Notes: generated by a model not told the origin, from the sequence alone. Positions 1-9,536 are shown, counted from the stretch's first letter. The stretch is DNA of 64,000 bases from an uncultured Cellulophaga sp. (GCA_947496695.1 CANMEI010000007.1:1-64000), one strand, 5' to 3'. Numbers and translations are program-made.

Positions 1-54
1 CATGAAAAAATTACAACAAAACATTAAAAAACACAAACAACAAAATAAACAACC

Positions 55-780
55 CTAAATGCTAATCAAATAATCAGCATTCTTGATAGAATCATAAATC
101 TCTCGGCTGAAAGAATACAATTTAGAAGGTTTTTTTGAAACTCCTTTACGTTTCTCATCTAAACCTACTATATAGGACTTACTTAAAACCTTTTTACGAA
201 AATTACGATTATCAATTTCTATATCAAATATAGACTCATAAGCAAATTGCAGATCATTCAAAGTAAATTTAGGAGGCAGGAAATCAAATATAATTGGCTC
301 TACCATTATTTTTCTTTTTAAATCTTCAAAAGCATCTACTATTATTTTATGATGATCAAACCCTAACTCTGGTAGTGATCTATACAAAAACCACTTAAAA
401 CCGTCATGCTTAAGATTCACTTTTGTTAAAGGCAATGCGTAGTAATAAGCAGTAGTCATAGTTTGCGTTTTAACTCCCCTACTCCTTACCCACAATATAT
501 CTTTTTCTGATTTCATACGGTTTGGGTTACCATATGTTTTAAACTGAATTTTATCTACATTGTTTAATCCTGTTATTTCTTTAAATATAAGATCTGCAGA
601 TTCTTCAAGAGTTTTACTTTTAAATACATAATACCCGGTAACAACCCAATCATTCACAACAGGGTAATCATCATCATACATATTTAATGTTCTATTACGC
701 AATAAAACATTTAGACCATCAGTATCTAAACCAAAAATTACACAATCAACAGTTACATTATCTCTTTTCCTAAAATCCAT
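55..780 (-). CDS. NrtR-type transcriptional regulator (degenerate Nudix domain + winged helix)
   Basis: 241 residues. Residues about 8-150 look like a Nudix fold, but the Nudix box is degraded: around GYYVFKSKTLEESADLIFKE the REUXEE catalytic core is missing, so hydrolysis is unlikely and the domain probably senses a ligand. Residues about 165-235 match the C-terminal winged helix of NrtR-like regulators (FTLNDLQFAYE, then DNRNFRKKVL). Family members in Bacteroidota, such as the arabinose regulator AraR, control sugar catabolism. It lies divergent from a polyol dehydrogenase and near a mannitol-type ABC operon, so I infer that it regulates this cluster. The family call is good; the effector is not known from sequence. 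Confidence 0.8.
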   Translation of the reverse strand: MDFRKRDNVTVDCVIFGLDTDGLNVLLRNRTLNMYDDDYPVVNDWVVTGYYVFKSKTLEESADLIFKEITGLNNVDKIQFKTYGNPNRMKSEKDILWVRSRGVKTQTMTTAYYYALPLTKVNLKHDGFKWFLYRSLPELGFDHHKIIVDAFEDLKRKIMVEPIIFDFLPPKFTLNDLQFAYESIFDIEIDNRNFRKKVLSKSYIVGLDEKRKGVSKKPSKLYSFSREIYDSIKNADYLISI

Positions 781-802
781 ACTCTAAAAAATATTCCAAA
801 AA

Positions 803-810
803 CAAATATA
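803..810 (-). promoter_or_regulatory. -7 element of the Nudix-regulator promoter
   Basis: Read on the minus strand this is TATATTTG, an exact match to the Bacteroidota -7 consensus TAnnTTTG, 23 bases before the regulator start. No good TTG -33 element sits 19-21 bases upstream. A perfect 13-bp palindrome, TTCTAAATTAGAA (828-840), lies where the -33 region would be and could be an operator, possibly for autoregulation. Confidence 0.5.
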
Positions 811-1004
811 TAAATTATAAACTCCTCTTCTAAATTAGAACACAATACTAGCAAGCAACAATAACAGCATTATTTATTATAAGACAATCATTTTACGAGT
901 TAATATATTTCTTATTTTAGCCTCACTTATCATTAGAAAATTCTGAATTAGTAGAACTTTACAAACATCCTACTACACTTCAACAATAAATCACTCAAAA
1001 TAAC

Positions 1005-2495
1005 ATGCCTGATTTTTTTTATTTAAATACAGAAAATATAAATTCATTACCCGAAAATATTATTACACCTATATATGATCGTGATAAAATAAAGACTAGT
1101 ATTATTCATATTGGTGTGACCGATTCACATAGAGCACATCAAGCTCATTACCTACATAATTTAATTGAACATTACAATGAATTAAATTATGGCATTTGCG
1201 CTGTTGACTTATTAGATTCTGACAGAAAAATATACAATATTTTAAAAGACCAAGATGGATTATACACTTTAATGATTAAAGATGCTAGTGGTTCACATCA
1301 AAATAAAATAATAGGTTCTATTGTTGAATACCTATATGGCCCAGAAAACCCTATAGCTGTAATTGAACGAATGGCAAAGTCAGACATTAAAATAATATCA
1401 CTCACAATTGCAGAGGATGGCTATCATTTAAATGAAATTACAGGAGAATTCAACATTAATCATCCTGAAGTTGAAGAAGACACTATAAACAAGTTCAACC
1501 CAAAAACAGTATACGGTTACCTAACCCAAGCATTTAAATTAAGAAAAAAAAGAGGATTACCAGGTTGTACTATTTTATCATGCGATAACATAAAATCTAA
1601 CGGTGATACTATAAAAAGATCTTTTTTTGATTATGTAGAAAAAAATGAGCCTGATTTATTGCCTTGGATTATTAACAATACGAGTTTCCCTAATACCATG
1701 GTTGACAGAATTACCACTGTAACTAACTCAAAAGATATTGATTATTTAAAAAAAGGATTTGCAACATATGATCAATGGCCAGTAGTTTGTGAATCATTTA
1801 CAGATTGGATTATAGAAGATAATTTTCTGTTTGAAAAACCGAATTGGGAAAAGGTAGGTGTTAGATTCGTAAAAAACATTGCTCCTTTTGAAAACATGAA
1901 ATTGCACGTATTAAACGCAGGACACTCAATTCTAGGAATTTTAGGAACTTTACATGGCTACACTAAAGTACATGAGGTTGCTAATAATGATGACTTTATG
2001 TTATTTTTAGAAAATTACCTAACGCTCGAAGTTTCCCCAACACTAACTAATATTAAACCCGAAGCCATTACCTTATATAAGGAAGAATTAACTACTAGAT
2101 TCAAAAACCCTTATATTAATGATAAACTTTCTAGGGTATGCAAAGAAAGTTCTACAAAAATTCCAATTTTTATACTACCAACTGTTTCAAAACAACTAGA
2201 GACTAACAAAGCAATTGATTGCGCCGCATTTATTATTGCTGCTTGGTGCAAATACAATGACGGCGTTGATGATCAAGAAAACTCGTTTCAAATAATAGAC
2301 TCACTCAGCAATAAACTTATTAGATCTGCCGCACGTTCTCATCAAAATCCAGAGTTATTTTTAGGAATAGATTCTATTTTTAAAGATTTAAACAAAGAAA
2401 CTTTATTTGTTGAAAAATTCATCGAAAACTTGAAAATGATAAGAAAAGCACCTATTAAAAAATGTATTCAAATTTTTAATAGTAAAATAGAATAA
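1005..2495 (+). CDS. Mannitol dehydrogenase family protein, diverged paralogue
   Basis: 496 residues, full length for the polyol-specific long-chain dehydrogenase family (mannitol 2-dehydrogenase, fructuronate reductase). The catalytic Lys/Asn/His segment is intact (KLHVLNAGHS, about residues 297-306). The N-terminal nucleotide-binding motif is not: the family GxGGFHRAHQ reads IGVTDSHRAHQ at residues 36-46, losing the conserved Gly-Gly-Phe, and the usual TEGGY segment reads AEDGY. The paralogue at 3448-4944 keeps both. It would normally oxidise a polyol to a ketose with NAD(P)+; cofactor binding or substrate has probably changed here. It is monocistronic, divergent from the Nudix regulator, and convergent with the ABC operon. 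Confidence 0.85.
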   Translation: MPDFFYLNTENINSLPENIITPIYDRDKIKTSIIHIGVTDSHRAHQAHYLHNLIEHYNELNYGICAVDLLDSDRKIYNILKDQDGLYTLMIKDASGSHQNKIIGSIVEYLYGPENPIAVIERMAKSDIKIISLTIAEDGYHLNEITGEFNINHPEVEEDTINKFNPKTVYGYLTQAFKLRKKRGLPGCTILSCDNIKSNGDTIKRSFFDYVEKNEPDLLPWIINNTSFPNTMVDRITTVTNSKDIDYLKKGFATYDQWPVVCESFTDWIIEDNFLFEKPNWEKVGVRFVKNIAPFENMKLHVLNAGHSILGILGTLHGYTKVHEVANNDDFMLFLENYLTLEVSPTLTNIKPEAITLYKEELTTRFKNPYINDKLSRVCKESSTKIPIFILPTVSKQLETNKAIDCAAFIIAAWCKYNDGVDDQENSFQIIDSLSNKLIRSAARSHQNPELFLGIDSIFKDLNKETLFVEKFIENLKMIRKAPIKKCIQIFNSKIE

Positions 2496-2526
2496 AAAAG
2501 GCTCTTGATATTTCTACCAAGAGCCT
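2493..2526 (-). terminator. Terminator of the mannitol operon
   Basis: Hairpin with 9-bp arms AGGCTCTTG (2499-2507) and CAAGAGCCT (2518-2526) and a 10-nt loop. On the minus strand it is followed by a run of T, so it ends the minus-strand operon 40 bases after the fructokinase stop. The plus-strand dehydrogenase stops at its edge, but no T run follows in that direction. Confidence 0.75.
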
Positions 2527-2565
2527 ACACACTTAAAAAATCCAAACAAAAAAATCTACACTATC

Positions 2566-3447
2566 TTAAGAAACCATCATCTGACTTATCTCCTCTTCTT
2601 TAATTTCCGGGTTTGCACCTGCTTTACTAGCCACTAATGCCCCTATTGCACAAGCATAATCTATTGCATCTTGAGGGTTTGCTTTATTCAACAGGTTACT
2701 TATTAATCCTGCTAAAAAAGAATCTCCAGCCCCAACTGTATCTACAACAGTTATATGATATCCGCTATTATGATACAATTTACCATCTACATACAGTATA
2801 GCCCCGTGCTTACCTTTAGTAACACAAATTGTTTTTGTATTTGTTCTCTCTGCGATAAAATGAATAGTTTGATCTAATGACTGTGCTTTTGAACCAAACA
2901 TCGCACTTATTTCAAAAATTTCATCATCATTAAATTTAATAAAATCAGCCTGATTCATTAAGTGAGCTAAAATTGCTTTTGTATAATGAGGCTCTCTTAA
3001 ATTAACATCAAATATTTTAAACTTTGCAATTTTCAAAAGCTCATAAAGCGTTTCTTTAGATTTTTCATCTCTAGCCACCAAACTACCATATACAAATGCC
3101 TCAGATGATTTTACAATTTTTTCTGCAATTGCAGTTAACTCAATATTATCCCAAGCCCTAGGAAACATAATACTATAAGATGCAGAACCTTTTGAATTCA
3201 ATACTACTTTAACCGTTCCTGTTTTTAACCTGTCATCAACTTGAATACCATCTGTATTCACCTCGTTTTTTTTAACAAACTCAAAAATCTCTCGTCCATC
3301 AGTATCTGCTCCAATTCTACTTATCATTGAAACATTATTACCAAAAGATTTTAACCTAATAGCTACATTTAAAGGAGCTCCACCAATTTTTTTATGTTCC
3401 GGGAATTCATCCCATAAAACTTCTCCAAAACAAGTTATGTTACTCAT
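2566..3447 (-). CDS. PfkB-family carbohydrate kinase, probable fructokinase
   Basis: 293 residues, normal for ribokinase/PfkB sugar kinases. The N-terminal substrate motif GGAPLNVAIRL and the C-terminal signature DTVGAGDSFLAGL (catalytic Asp and anion hole) are both present. It is the last gene of the minus-strand operon and directly abuts the mannitol dehydrogenase stop codon. I infer that it phosphorylates the fructose made by that enzyme, feeding glycolysis. A mannitol 2-dehydrogenase/fructokinase pair of this kind has been characterised in Zobellia galactanivorans (from memory). Specificity for fructose over other ketoses rests on context. Confidence 0.85.
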   Translation of the reverse strand: MSNITCFGEVLWDEFPEHKKIGGAPLNVAIRLKSFGNNVSMISRIGADTDGREIFEFVKKNEVNTDGIQVDDRLKTGTVKVVLNSKGSASYSIMFPRAWDNIELTAIAEKIVKSSEAFVYGSLVARDEKSKETLYELLKIAKFKIFDVNLREPHYTKAILAHLMNQADFIKFNDDEIFEISAMFGSKAQSLDQTIHFIAERTNTKTICVTKGKHGAILYVDGKLYHNSGYHITVVDTVGAGDSFLAGLISNLLNKANPQDAIDYACAIGALVASKAGANPEIKEEEISQMMVS

Positions 3448-4944
3448 CTATATTTTATTTAAAACATTACTATTAATATCTATCACACATTTTTCAACTC
3501 CGTACTTCAAGATATTTTGATATGCGTTTGTATAAGATTTTACAAAAATTTCATTACTCTTTAAATCTCCAAAAACAGCCTCAACCTCTAAAAACAACTC
3601 AGGTTTATCTTTAGCTTCAAGTGCTTTTTTATGCAACATATCAACCATTGCATCTTTTATAGTTAATGCATTTCCATTCTTATCTAAACCTAAACTATAA
3701 ATTGCCCATGCCGCAATTACAAAAGATGCATATTCAATAGGTCCATTTTCCTTAAGTTGCGCATTTACAGTGGGTAAAATAAAAATTGGAATTTTAGCAG
3801 AACTTTCTGAACAAATTCTATCTATCTGATCTTTAATATAAATATTACCAAAACGCTGAATTAATGAATGCTTATAATTTTTTAGGCTAATACCTTCCAA
3901 CCCTGTTAATATAGGAGTAACTTCATTACCCATATAAATTCTTAAAAATGCACTTATTGCATTATTATGAACAGCTTCATCAATTGTTGAATACCCCATT
4001 AATGCCCCTAAAATTCCTAAAACAGAATGACCCGCATTTAGTAAACTCAATTTCATTTTTTCATATGGTGCAACATCATCAACAAATTGCGCTCCAACAT
4101 TTTCCCAAGCTGGCCTACCTGCTATAAAATCATCTTCAATAACCCATTGCTTAAAAGGCTCACAAACTACTGGCCACGCATCATCTATACCTGAAGTTTC
4201 TTTTAAACCTGCTATTTCAAATTGAGAAGTAGCTGGCGTAATTCTATCTACCATACTATTTGGAAAAGAAACATTTTCTTTAACCCAATCAACCAATGAA
4301 GGCTCTGCTTTTTCAATATAACTCAACAGCATTTTTTTTGCCATATTTCCATTATGCTGAATATTATCACAAGACTGAATAGAAAGTCCTTTTAAACCTC
4401 TATCTCTTCGTAATTTTAACGCTTGTGTTAAATAACCAAATATTGTTTTTGGTGAAGCTGGATTATCAATATCAAACTGAATAGCTGGATTTTTAAAATC
4501 AAATTGCTTGGTTGCTTCATTATAATTATAACCACCTTCAGTAATTGTAAGTGTTATAATTTTTATTTCCTTATCTGCCATTTTTTCAATAACAGCTTGA
4601 GAATCTTCTGGAGCAAATAAATATTCAACAATAGAACCAACTACTGTTTTTGTTAGCGTACCATCTAATTCTTTTACAATAAGTGTATACAAACCGTCTT
4701 GCTCTTTAAGAGTGTTGTATATTTTTTTATCAAAATCTAATAAAGCTACTCCACAAATACCCCAGTTTTTATTAATCTCATCATGCAACAATTGATCTGT
4801 ATAATAAGCTTGATGCGCTCTATGAAAACCACCTATACCTACATGCACTATACCCGCTTTAACAGAAGATCTATCATATCCCGGAATAGAAACCTTATCT
4901 GCAAACTCAGCAAGGTTTTCTTTATTTAATTTACTACTTTTCAT
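3448..4944 (-). CDS. Mannitol 2-dehydrogenase (polyol dehydrogenase family)
   Basis: I take the ATG at 4944 (MKSSKLNKENL), preceded by AAGAG and just after the permease stop; an upstream in-frame ATG at 4989 would overlap the permease and adds a cysteine-rich stretch with no family resemblance. The protein is 498 residues. The dinucleotide motif GIVHVGIGGFHRAHQA (about residues 31-46), the TEGGYNYNE segment and the catalytic KLSLLNAGHS are all canonical. Predicted reaction: D-mannitol + NAD+ to D-fructose + NADH, in the cytoplasm. It sits between permease and fructokinase genes, which supports mannitol (or a related hexitol) as substrate. Confidence 0.87.
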   Translation of the reverse strand: MKSSKLNKENLAEFADKVSIPGYDRSSVKAGIVHVGIGGFHRAHQAYYTDQLLHDEINKNWGICGVALLDFDKKIYNTLKEQDGLYTLIVKELDGTLTKTVVGSIVEYLFAPEDSQAVIEKMADKEIKIITLTITEGGYNYNEATKQFDFKNPAIQFDIDNPASPKTIFGYLTQALKLRRDRGLKGLSIQSCDNIQHNGNMAKKMLLSYIEKAEPSLVDWVKENVSFPNSMVDRITPATSQFEIAGLKETSGIDDAWPVVCEPFKQWVIEDDFIAGRPAWENVGAQFVDDVAPYEKMKLSLLNAGHSVLGILGALMGYSTIDEAVHNNAISAFLRIYMGNEVTPILTGLEGISLKNYKHSLIQRFGNIYIKDQIDRICSESSAKIPIFILPTVNAQLKENGPIEYASFVIAAWAIYSLGLDKNGNALTIKDAMVDMLHKKALEAKDKPELFLEVEAVFGDLKSNEIFVKSYTNAYQNILKYGVEKCVIDINSNVLNKI

Positions 4945-4954
4945 TACTCTTAAA

Positions 4955-5923
4955 TTATTTTTTTTCAAAACGTTGCAGCAATACTGCAAATATGATTATT
5001 CCACCTTTTACTACTTGTTGAGGATACGAAGGCACATTTAGAAGATTAAGAATATTACCTATTAAACCTAAAATTAAAACCCCCATTAAAGTATTTATTG
5101 CAGAACCTTTACCTCCATTTAAACTAGCACCACCAATTACTACAGCAGCAATAGCATCAAGCTCCCAAGCCATTCCCATATTTGGTGACCCTAAATTTGT
5201 TCTCGAAGCTACTATTATAGCTGCTATTGCAGCTAACGAACCAGAAATAGCATAAACTAAAAATTTATACTTACTAACTTTAATGCCTGACAAACGCGAA
5301 GCCTCTTCATTACTACCAATTGCAATAATTAATCTCCCGAATACATTATATTTCAGCATTACCATTGCTATTATTACGATTATAAAAAATACAATAGCAA
5401 TATTTGGAACTCCTAAAGTTGAATTATTGGCAAAGTTTGACATAAACTCACCACCTGGAGTTTTAAAAGTAATTGGCGAACCTTTTGAATATATAAAACC
5501 TAACCCCCTAGCAACGGTCATTAGTGCCAATGTTGCTATAAAAGGTGCCATTTTTTGATACGCCACTAAATAACCAGCTACACTACCTAACCCAAAACCT
5601 ATTAAAATTGTAAGTACAATAGCAACTGGCAAGACAACTATATTAATTAAAATCGCAAAGGTAACAGCTAGTAGTGCAACCATTGATCCTACAGACAGAT
5701 CTATACCACCTGTTAAAATAACAATCAACATACCTATACTTATAATACCAATACCCGAAACTTGTTTTAATAAGTTAGATAAGTTTACTGATGTAAAGAA
5801 CACATCAGAAATAAAAGCTGAAAATATAACCAGCAATAAAAAAATAAAGATTGTATTATGCTTTATTAAGAACTTTAATATCCCTCCAGGACTACTAAAT
5901 TGTTGTTTAAGAGTTAAAGCCAT
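4955..5923 (-). CDS. Ribose-type sugar ABC transporter permease
   Basis: 322 residues, a polytopic inner-membrane protein of the RbsC/branched-chain permease family with roughly eight to ten hydrophobic segments. The conserved loop after ELDAIAAVVIGGASLNGGKG, which contacts the ATPase, is clear. It lies 35 bases after the ATPase gene and 10 before the dehydrogenase start. One permease gene is present, so it presumably forms a homodimer. Substrate (mannitol) is inferred from the enzymes encoded downstream. Confidence 0.9.
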   Translation of the reverse strand: MALTLKQQFSSPGGILKFLIKHNTIFIFLLLVIFSAFISDVFFTSVNLSNLLKQVSGIGIISIGMLIVILTGGIDLSVGSMVALLAVTFAILINIVVLPVAIVLTILIGFGLGSVAGYLVAYQKMAPFIATLALMTVARGLGFIYSKGSPITFKTPGGEFMSNFANNSTLGVPNIAIVFFIIVIIAMVMLKYNVFGRLIIAIGSNEEASRLSGIKVSKYKFLVYAISGSLAAIAAIIVASRTNLGSPNMGMAWELDAIAAVVIGGASLNGGKGSAINTLMGVLILGLIGNILNLLNVPSYPQQVVKGGIIIFAVLLQRFEKK

Positions 5924-5958
5924 TTTTTTTAGATTTTTTTTTAAATGATTAAACTGTG

Positions 5959-7473
5959 TTATTTTAATGGTTCTCCGATTGAATAACGGAGTATATTTTC
6001 TTCTGAGAATTTTTCTTTTGGCAATTCCCCATAGATTGTACCCTCATGCATTACAAGTATCCTATCTGCAATTCCCATTATTTCTGGCATATCAGAAGAA
6101 ATTACAATTACAGCGACACCTTTTTTAGCAACTTCATTAATAAGACTATAAATTTCAACTTTCGCACCTACATCTACACCCCTAGTAGGCTCATCAATAA
6201 TTATCACCTTACTATCAATACTTAACCATTTTGCTAATGCTACTTTTTGTTGATTACCACCACTCAAATTTTTAACATCAACCTCAGAATCAGGTGCTTT
6301 AATATTTAGCTTTTTCATTAAACCAAGAACATTACTATGTTCTTTATCCGTTTTTATAAAACCTAATTTGGTTGAGATTGGATCAAAATTAGTAACACTA
6401 ATATTTTTTCTAATAGAAAGAGGTAAAAAGACACCTTCTTCTTTTCTATTTTCTGAAACCAAACCTATCTCATGACCTACAGCATCAACTGGCGACTTGG
6501 TTTTTATTTCTTCTCCATTTAAGAAAATACTCCCTGATTTCTTTTTATGGGCACCGAAAATTAATTTTGCCGTTTCCGTTCTACCACTACCTCCTAAACC
6601 TGCAACACCAAGAACCTCACCTGGTTTTACTGAAAAAGAAACGTCATAAACAAGCGTGTCTTTTGCCGTCAAGTTTTTGACTTCAAAAATTGGTGTATTA
6701 CCCACTACAACATCTCTAATAGGATATAAATCTTTCAACTCCCTACCAATCATTAATCGGATAACACCATCTGTATCTGTTTCTGAAACAGGTAAACTTC
6801 CTGTATCTACACCATCTTTAAGTACCGTTACCGTATCTGCTATTTTAAATATCTCTTCTAAATGATGAGAGATATAGATAATTGAAATTCCTCTCTCTTT
6901 AAGCTTAAATAAATTATCAAATAATTTTTGGGTATCCGTAGGATCAAACACAGTAGTTGGCTCATCTAAAACCAAAATTTTTGTGTCCTCAGAAATTGCT
7001 TTTGCAATTTCCACTACTTGTTTCTGAACAATACTTAAGTCTCTAACAATCGCAGATGCATCAATATCAAACCCTAAAGAGTTTATCAATTCTTGTGCAT
7101 CATGTGTAATTTTTTTCCAATTCATCCAAAATTTATTTGCACCCAATTTGTGCAAATAAATATTTTCAGCAACTGACAAATCATTTACTAATGATAATTC
7201 TTGATACACAACGTTAATACCTAATTCTTGTCCGTCGTGTGTATTCTTTGGGTTTATCTCCTCTCCATTTAAAAGTACTTTTCCCGTATCTTTTTGATGG
7301 ACTCCACTAAGAATTTTCATCAAAGTTGATTTACCAGCTCCGTTTTCGCCAAGTAAAGCATGGATTTCTCCATGCTTTATTTTTAAATTAACATTTTCTA
7401 AAACTGAAACAACTCCGAAACTTTTTGAAATTCCGGACATTTCAAGCCGATATTCACTTTCTGAATTCTGCAT
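5959..7473 (-). CDS. Ribose-type sugar ABC transporter ATP-binding protein (tandem ABC domains)
   Basis: 504 residues with two fused ABC domains as in RbsA/MglA. Domain 1 has Walker A GENGAGKST and Walker B ILVLDEPT. Domain 2 has a degenerate Walker A (GLGGSGRTE), signature LSGGNQQK and Walker B VIIIDEPT. The asymmetry is typical: one consensus and one poorly hydrolysing site. It energises uptake by the adjacent permease. The gene lies 18 bases after the binding-protein gene in the same operon. Confidence 0.92.
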   Translation of the reverse strand: MQNSESEYRLEMSGISKSFGVVSVLENVNLKIKHGEIHALLGENGAGKSTLMKILSGVHQKDTGKVLLNGEEINPKNTHDGQELGINVVYQELSLVNDLSVAENIYLHKLGANKFWMNWKKITHDAQELINSLGFDIDASAIVRDLSIVQKQVVEIAKAISEDTKILVLDEPTTVFDPTDTQKLFDNLFKLKERGISIIYISHHLEEIFKIADTVTVLKDGVDTGSLPVSETDTDGVIRLMIGRELKDLYPIRDVVVGNTPIFEVKNLTAKDTLVYDVSFSVKPGEVLGVAGLGGSGRTETAKLIFGAHKKKSGSIFLNGEEIKTKSPVDAVGHEIGLVSENRKEEGVFLPLSIRKNISVTNFDPISTKLGFIKTDKEHSNVLGLMKKLNIKAPDSEVDVKNLSGGNQQKVALAKWLSIDSKVIIIDEPTRGVDVGAKVEIYSLINEVAKKGVAVIVISSDMPEIMGIADRILVMHEGTIYGELPKEKFSEENILRYSIGEPLK

Positions 7474-7491
7474 ATCAAGTAAGTTTTATTA

Positions 7492-8556
7492 TTAAAACAA
7501 AGCTTTAGGATCGTAATAATCAGCGGCGTTATCTTTTGTTATTAGTAATGGTGCTGTAAATGATGTTTTTTTGAAATCTCTTTTACCATTCATATACTGT
7601 ATAGCGTATTCAACAGCATTTTTACCAATTTGAACAGGGCTATTCATAGCTGTACAACCGTAAAAATCAGTATCCATTATGTATTTTATAGCTTCTTTTT
7701 GACCATCTGCACCAGCAACAATCAATATATCATCAGTTTTTCCTGCTTGTGCAATCGCCTTAATAGCACCTAATACACATACATCAGATTCTGTGATTAC
7801 TACATTAATATCTGGGTGTGCAACTAAAATATCTTCCATAGCTTTTAATCCACCTGCATAAGACCATTCTGTATACATTTGAGTTTTAATATTTAAATCT
7901 ATATACCCTAATGTTCTTAACTGCTCTTCTGTTATACCTTGTAATAAACCTTGCTTACGAGTTTTACCCACTGGGTTACCTGCATTACCGCTTAATAAGG
8001 CGATATTCATTTTTTTCTTACCAAATTTTTTAGCCAACCACTCACCTGCTAATTCTCCATTTGCTAGGTTGTTTGATTGCACTGTAGTCACATAATCAGC
8101 AGAAGGATCTATTGAACTATCAATAATAAAAACAGGAATTCCCGCTGCTTTTGCTAATTTAGTAACACCCACTAATGCATCAGGATCTTTTGGATTCAAT
8201 AACAAAGCATCAACACCTTTTGTAATTAAATCTTCGACAGCCGCAACTTGTTTATTAATATCATCTTGACCATCTGCCGATAAAAAAACCATTCCATTTT
8301 TTTCCGTATTAGCTTTTATACTTTGTAATAACGCCTGATAATAAGGAGCATTTAATGACGGAGTACAATACCCAATTTTTTTACCTGTTAAATCAATTTC
8401 ACTTTCAACTACTTCACTTGTATCGGTAGTTTCACCAGTACTTTTTTTAGATTTATCTGATTGTTCAACACAACTTACTACACTTAACAGTAAAGTAAAT
8501 ACCATTAAAGGCTTAAACATCTTCTTGAAAATGTTCTTTGTATTTTTAGTTTTCAT
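7492..8556 (-). CDS. Sugar-binding periplasmic lipoprotein of the ABC transporter
   Basis: 354 residues. The N-terminus is a lipoprotein signal with lipobox LSVVSC (Cys about residue 29) and a Ser/Thr/Asp/Glu-rich linker. The rest is a periplasmic-binding protein type 1 (RbsB-like) fold: KIGYCTPSLNAPYYQALLQSI near the start, DALLLNPKDPDA in the middle. It captures the substrate and delivers it to the permease. Lipid anchoring to the inner membrane is expected because the protein must dock on the permease. Mannitol as ligand is inferred from the operon. Confidence 0.88.
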   Translation of the reverse strand: MKTKNTKNIFKKMFKPLMVFTLLLSVVSCVEQSDKSKKSTGETTDTSEVVESEIDLTGKKIGYCTPSLNAPYYQALLQSIKANTEKNGMVFLSADGQDDINKQVAAVEDLITKGVDALLLNPKDPDALVGVTKLAKAAGIPVFIIDSSIDPSADYVTTVQSNNLANGELAGEWLAKKFGKKKMNIALLSGNAGNPVGKTRKQGLLQGITEEQLRTLGYIDLNIKTQMYTEWSYAGGLKAMEDILVAHPDINVVITESDVCVLGAIKAIAQAGKTDDILIVAGADGQKEAIKYIMDTDFYGCTAMNSPVQIGKNAVEYAIQYMNGKRDFKKTSFTAPLLITKDNAADYYDPKALF

Positions 8557-8597
8557 AATGATTTGTTTTTAGTTGAGATTAATTTTTTTGTTTATTA

Positions 8598-9479
8598 TTA
8601 GAATATAGTAATATCTAACTGAAGAACAGTTTTTTCCTTTTCAGGATTCCACATTGCAGTTACTTCAACTGGCATTTTATAGTTTCCGAAATTAATGCTC
8701 TTACCTAATGTTGCACCAACATTAATAACATTACCTACGCCTTCTGTATAAAAAGTTTTATCTGTTACAAAAGACCACGCTCCACCTGCAAAAAGCGATA
8801 ATTGATAGTCATCATTTTCCCAAACTTTACTTTTTACTTCAAAATAGTGTGTCCAAGAATTTTTTAAAGAACCATCATCTTGAACCTCATAATCACCAGA
8901 TCCGCCACCAAGTATTGTAGCTAGATATAATAAGGTATTATCTGTAATATTATATCCGAAGTTTAAATCTACAAAATTATATCCTTGTGTTTTGTCATAA
9001 CTCCAGTAATGCAACTCATCTCCTCTTTCTTCTACACCCGTATAGTTATTATGTGTAACAGCCTCTATAAAAAACTTATCAGAAAAACGATAAGAGGTAT
9101 AAATTGAAAATTCTTTATAGTTAGCACTAACATAATCACCATCATTACTAAGAACATCAACAGTAGTTAAACTTGCACCACCCCATACACCAAATGTAAA
9201 TTTACTATTTCTAGTTTTATACTCCAGACTTGTAGCAAAAACAGCTCCTGGATGTACAACAAAACCATGCCATGTATGCATGTTTTTTAAATGCGCATTA
9301 GCATTAAATGCTTTATAGTCATCTTTTTCTATTTCAGCTTCTTGAGCACTTATCAAATTTACTCCATTGAAGAACAAAATAAAAAACATCATTGAAGGCA
9401 AAGTTACCAACTTGTTATTATTTGTTTTTTTAAAAGGAAATTTAATCCCGCTTCCTAAATTCTTAATTGTGTTTTTCAT
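8598..9479 (-). CDS. Outer-membrane beta-barrel protein, first gene of the mannitol ABC operon
   Basis: 293 residues, no family recognised with certainty. The N-terminus is an unusually long basic stretch followed by a hydrophobic core ending in ISAQ, read as a signal peptide. The rest alternates aromatic and polar residues in strands (FTFGVWGGASL, FIEAVTHNNY, YQLSLFAGGAWSF) and ends in Phe (LDITIF), typical of a barrel of roughly 10-12 strands. As the first gene before binding protein, ATPase and permease, it may be the outer-membrane channel for the polyol, replacing a TonB-dependent SusC. That role is inference. Confidence 0.65.
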   Translation of the reverse strand: MKNTIKNLGSGIKFPFKKTNNNKLVTLPSMMFFILFFNGVNLISAQEAEIEKDDYKAFNANAHLKNMHTWHGFVVHPGAVFATSLEYKTRNSKFTFGVWGGASLTTVDVLSNDGDYVSANYKEFSIYTSYRFSDKFFIEAVTHNNYTGVEERGDELHYWSYDKTQGYNFVDLNFGYNITDNTLLYLATILGGGSGDYEVQDDGSLKNSWTHYFEVKSKVWENDDYQLSLFAGGAWSFVTDKTFYTEGVGNVINVGATLGKSINFGNYKMPVEVTAMWNPEKEKTVLQLDITIF

Positions 9480-9510
9480 TAGTACTATAATTTAAGTTGA
9501 GTATTTTTAT

Positions 9511-9531
9511 TAAACGTAAAATGTACGTTTA
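9511..9531. promoter_or_regulatory. Inverted repeat at the mannitol-operon promoter (candidate operator)
   Basis: Perfect 8-bp arms TAAACGTA (9511-9518) and TACGTTTA (9524-9531) around a 5-bp spacer. It lies 5 bases downstream of the -7 element on the minus strand, over the expected transcription start, where a repressor would block initiation. The arms resemble LacI-type half-sites, but the only regulator nearby is the Nudix-type one. I did not see a second good copy in the window. Confidence 0.5.
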
Positions 9532-9536
9532 TTTTT

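Noticed and set aside
931..945. TTAGAAAATTCTGAA as a second copy of the palindrome at 828-840
   Set aside because: Only short arms match and such AT-rich words are common in this DNA.
5283..5558. Plus-strand open frame of 91 codons inside the permease gene
   Set aside because: It lies fully antisense to a well-conserved permease and has no family resemblance.
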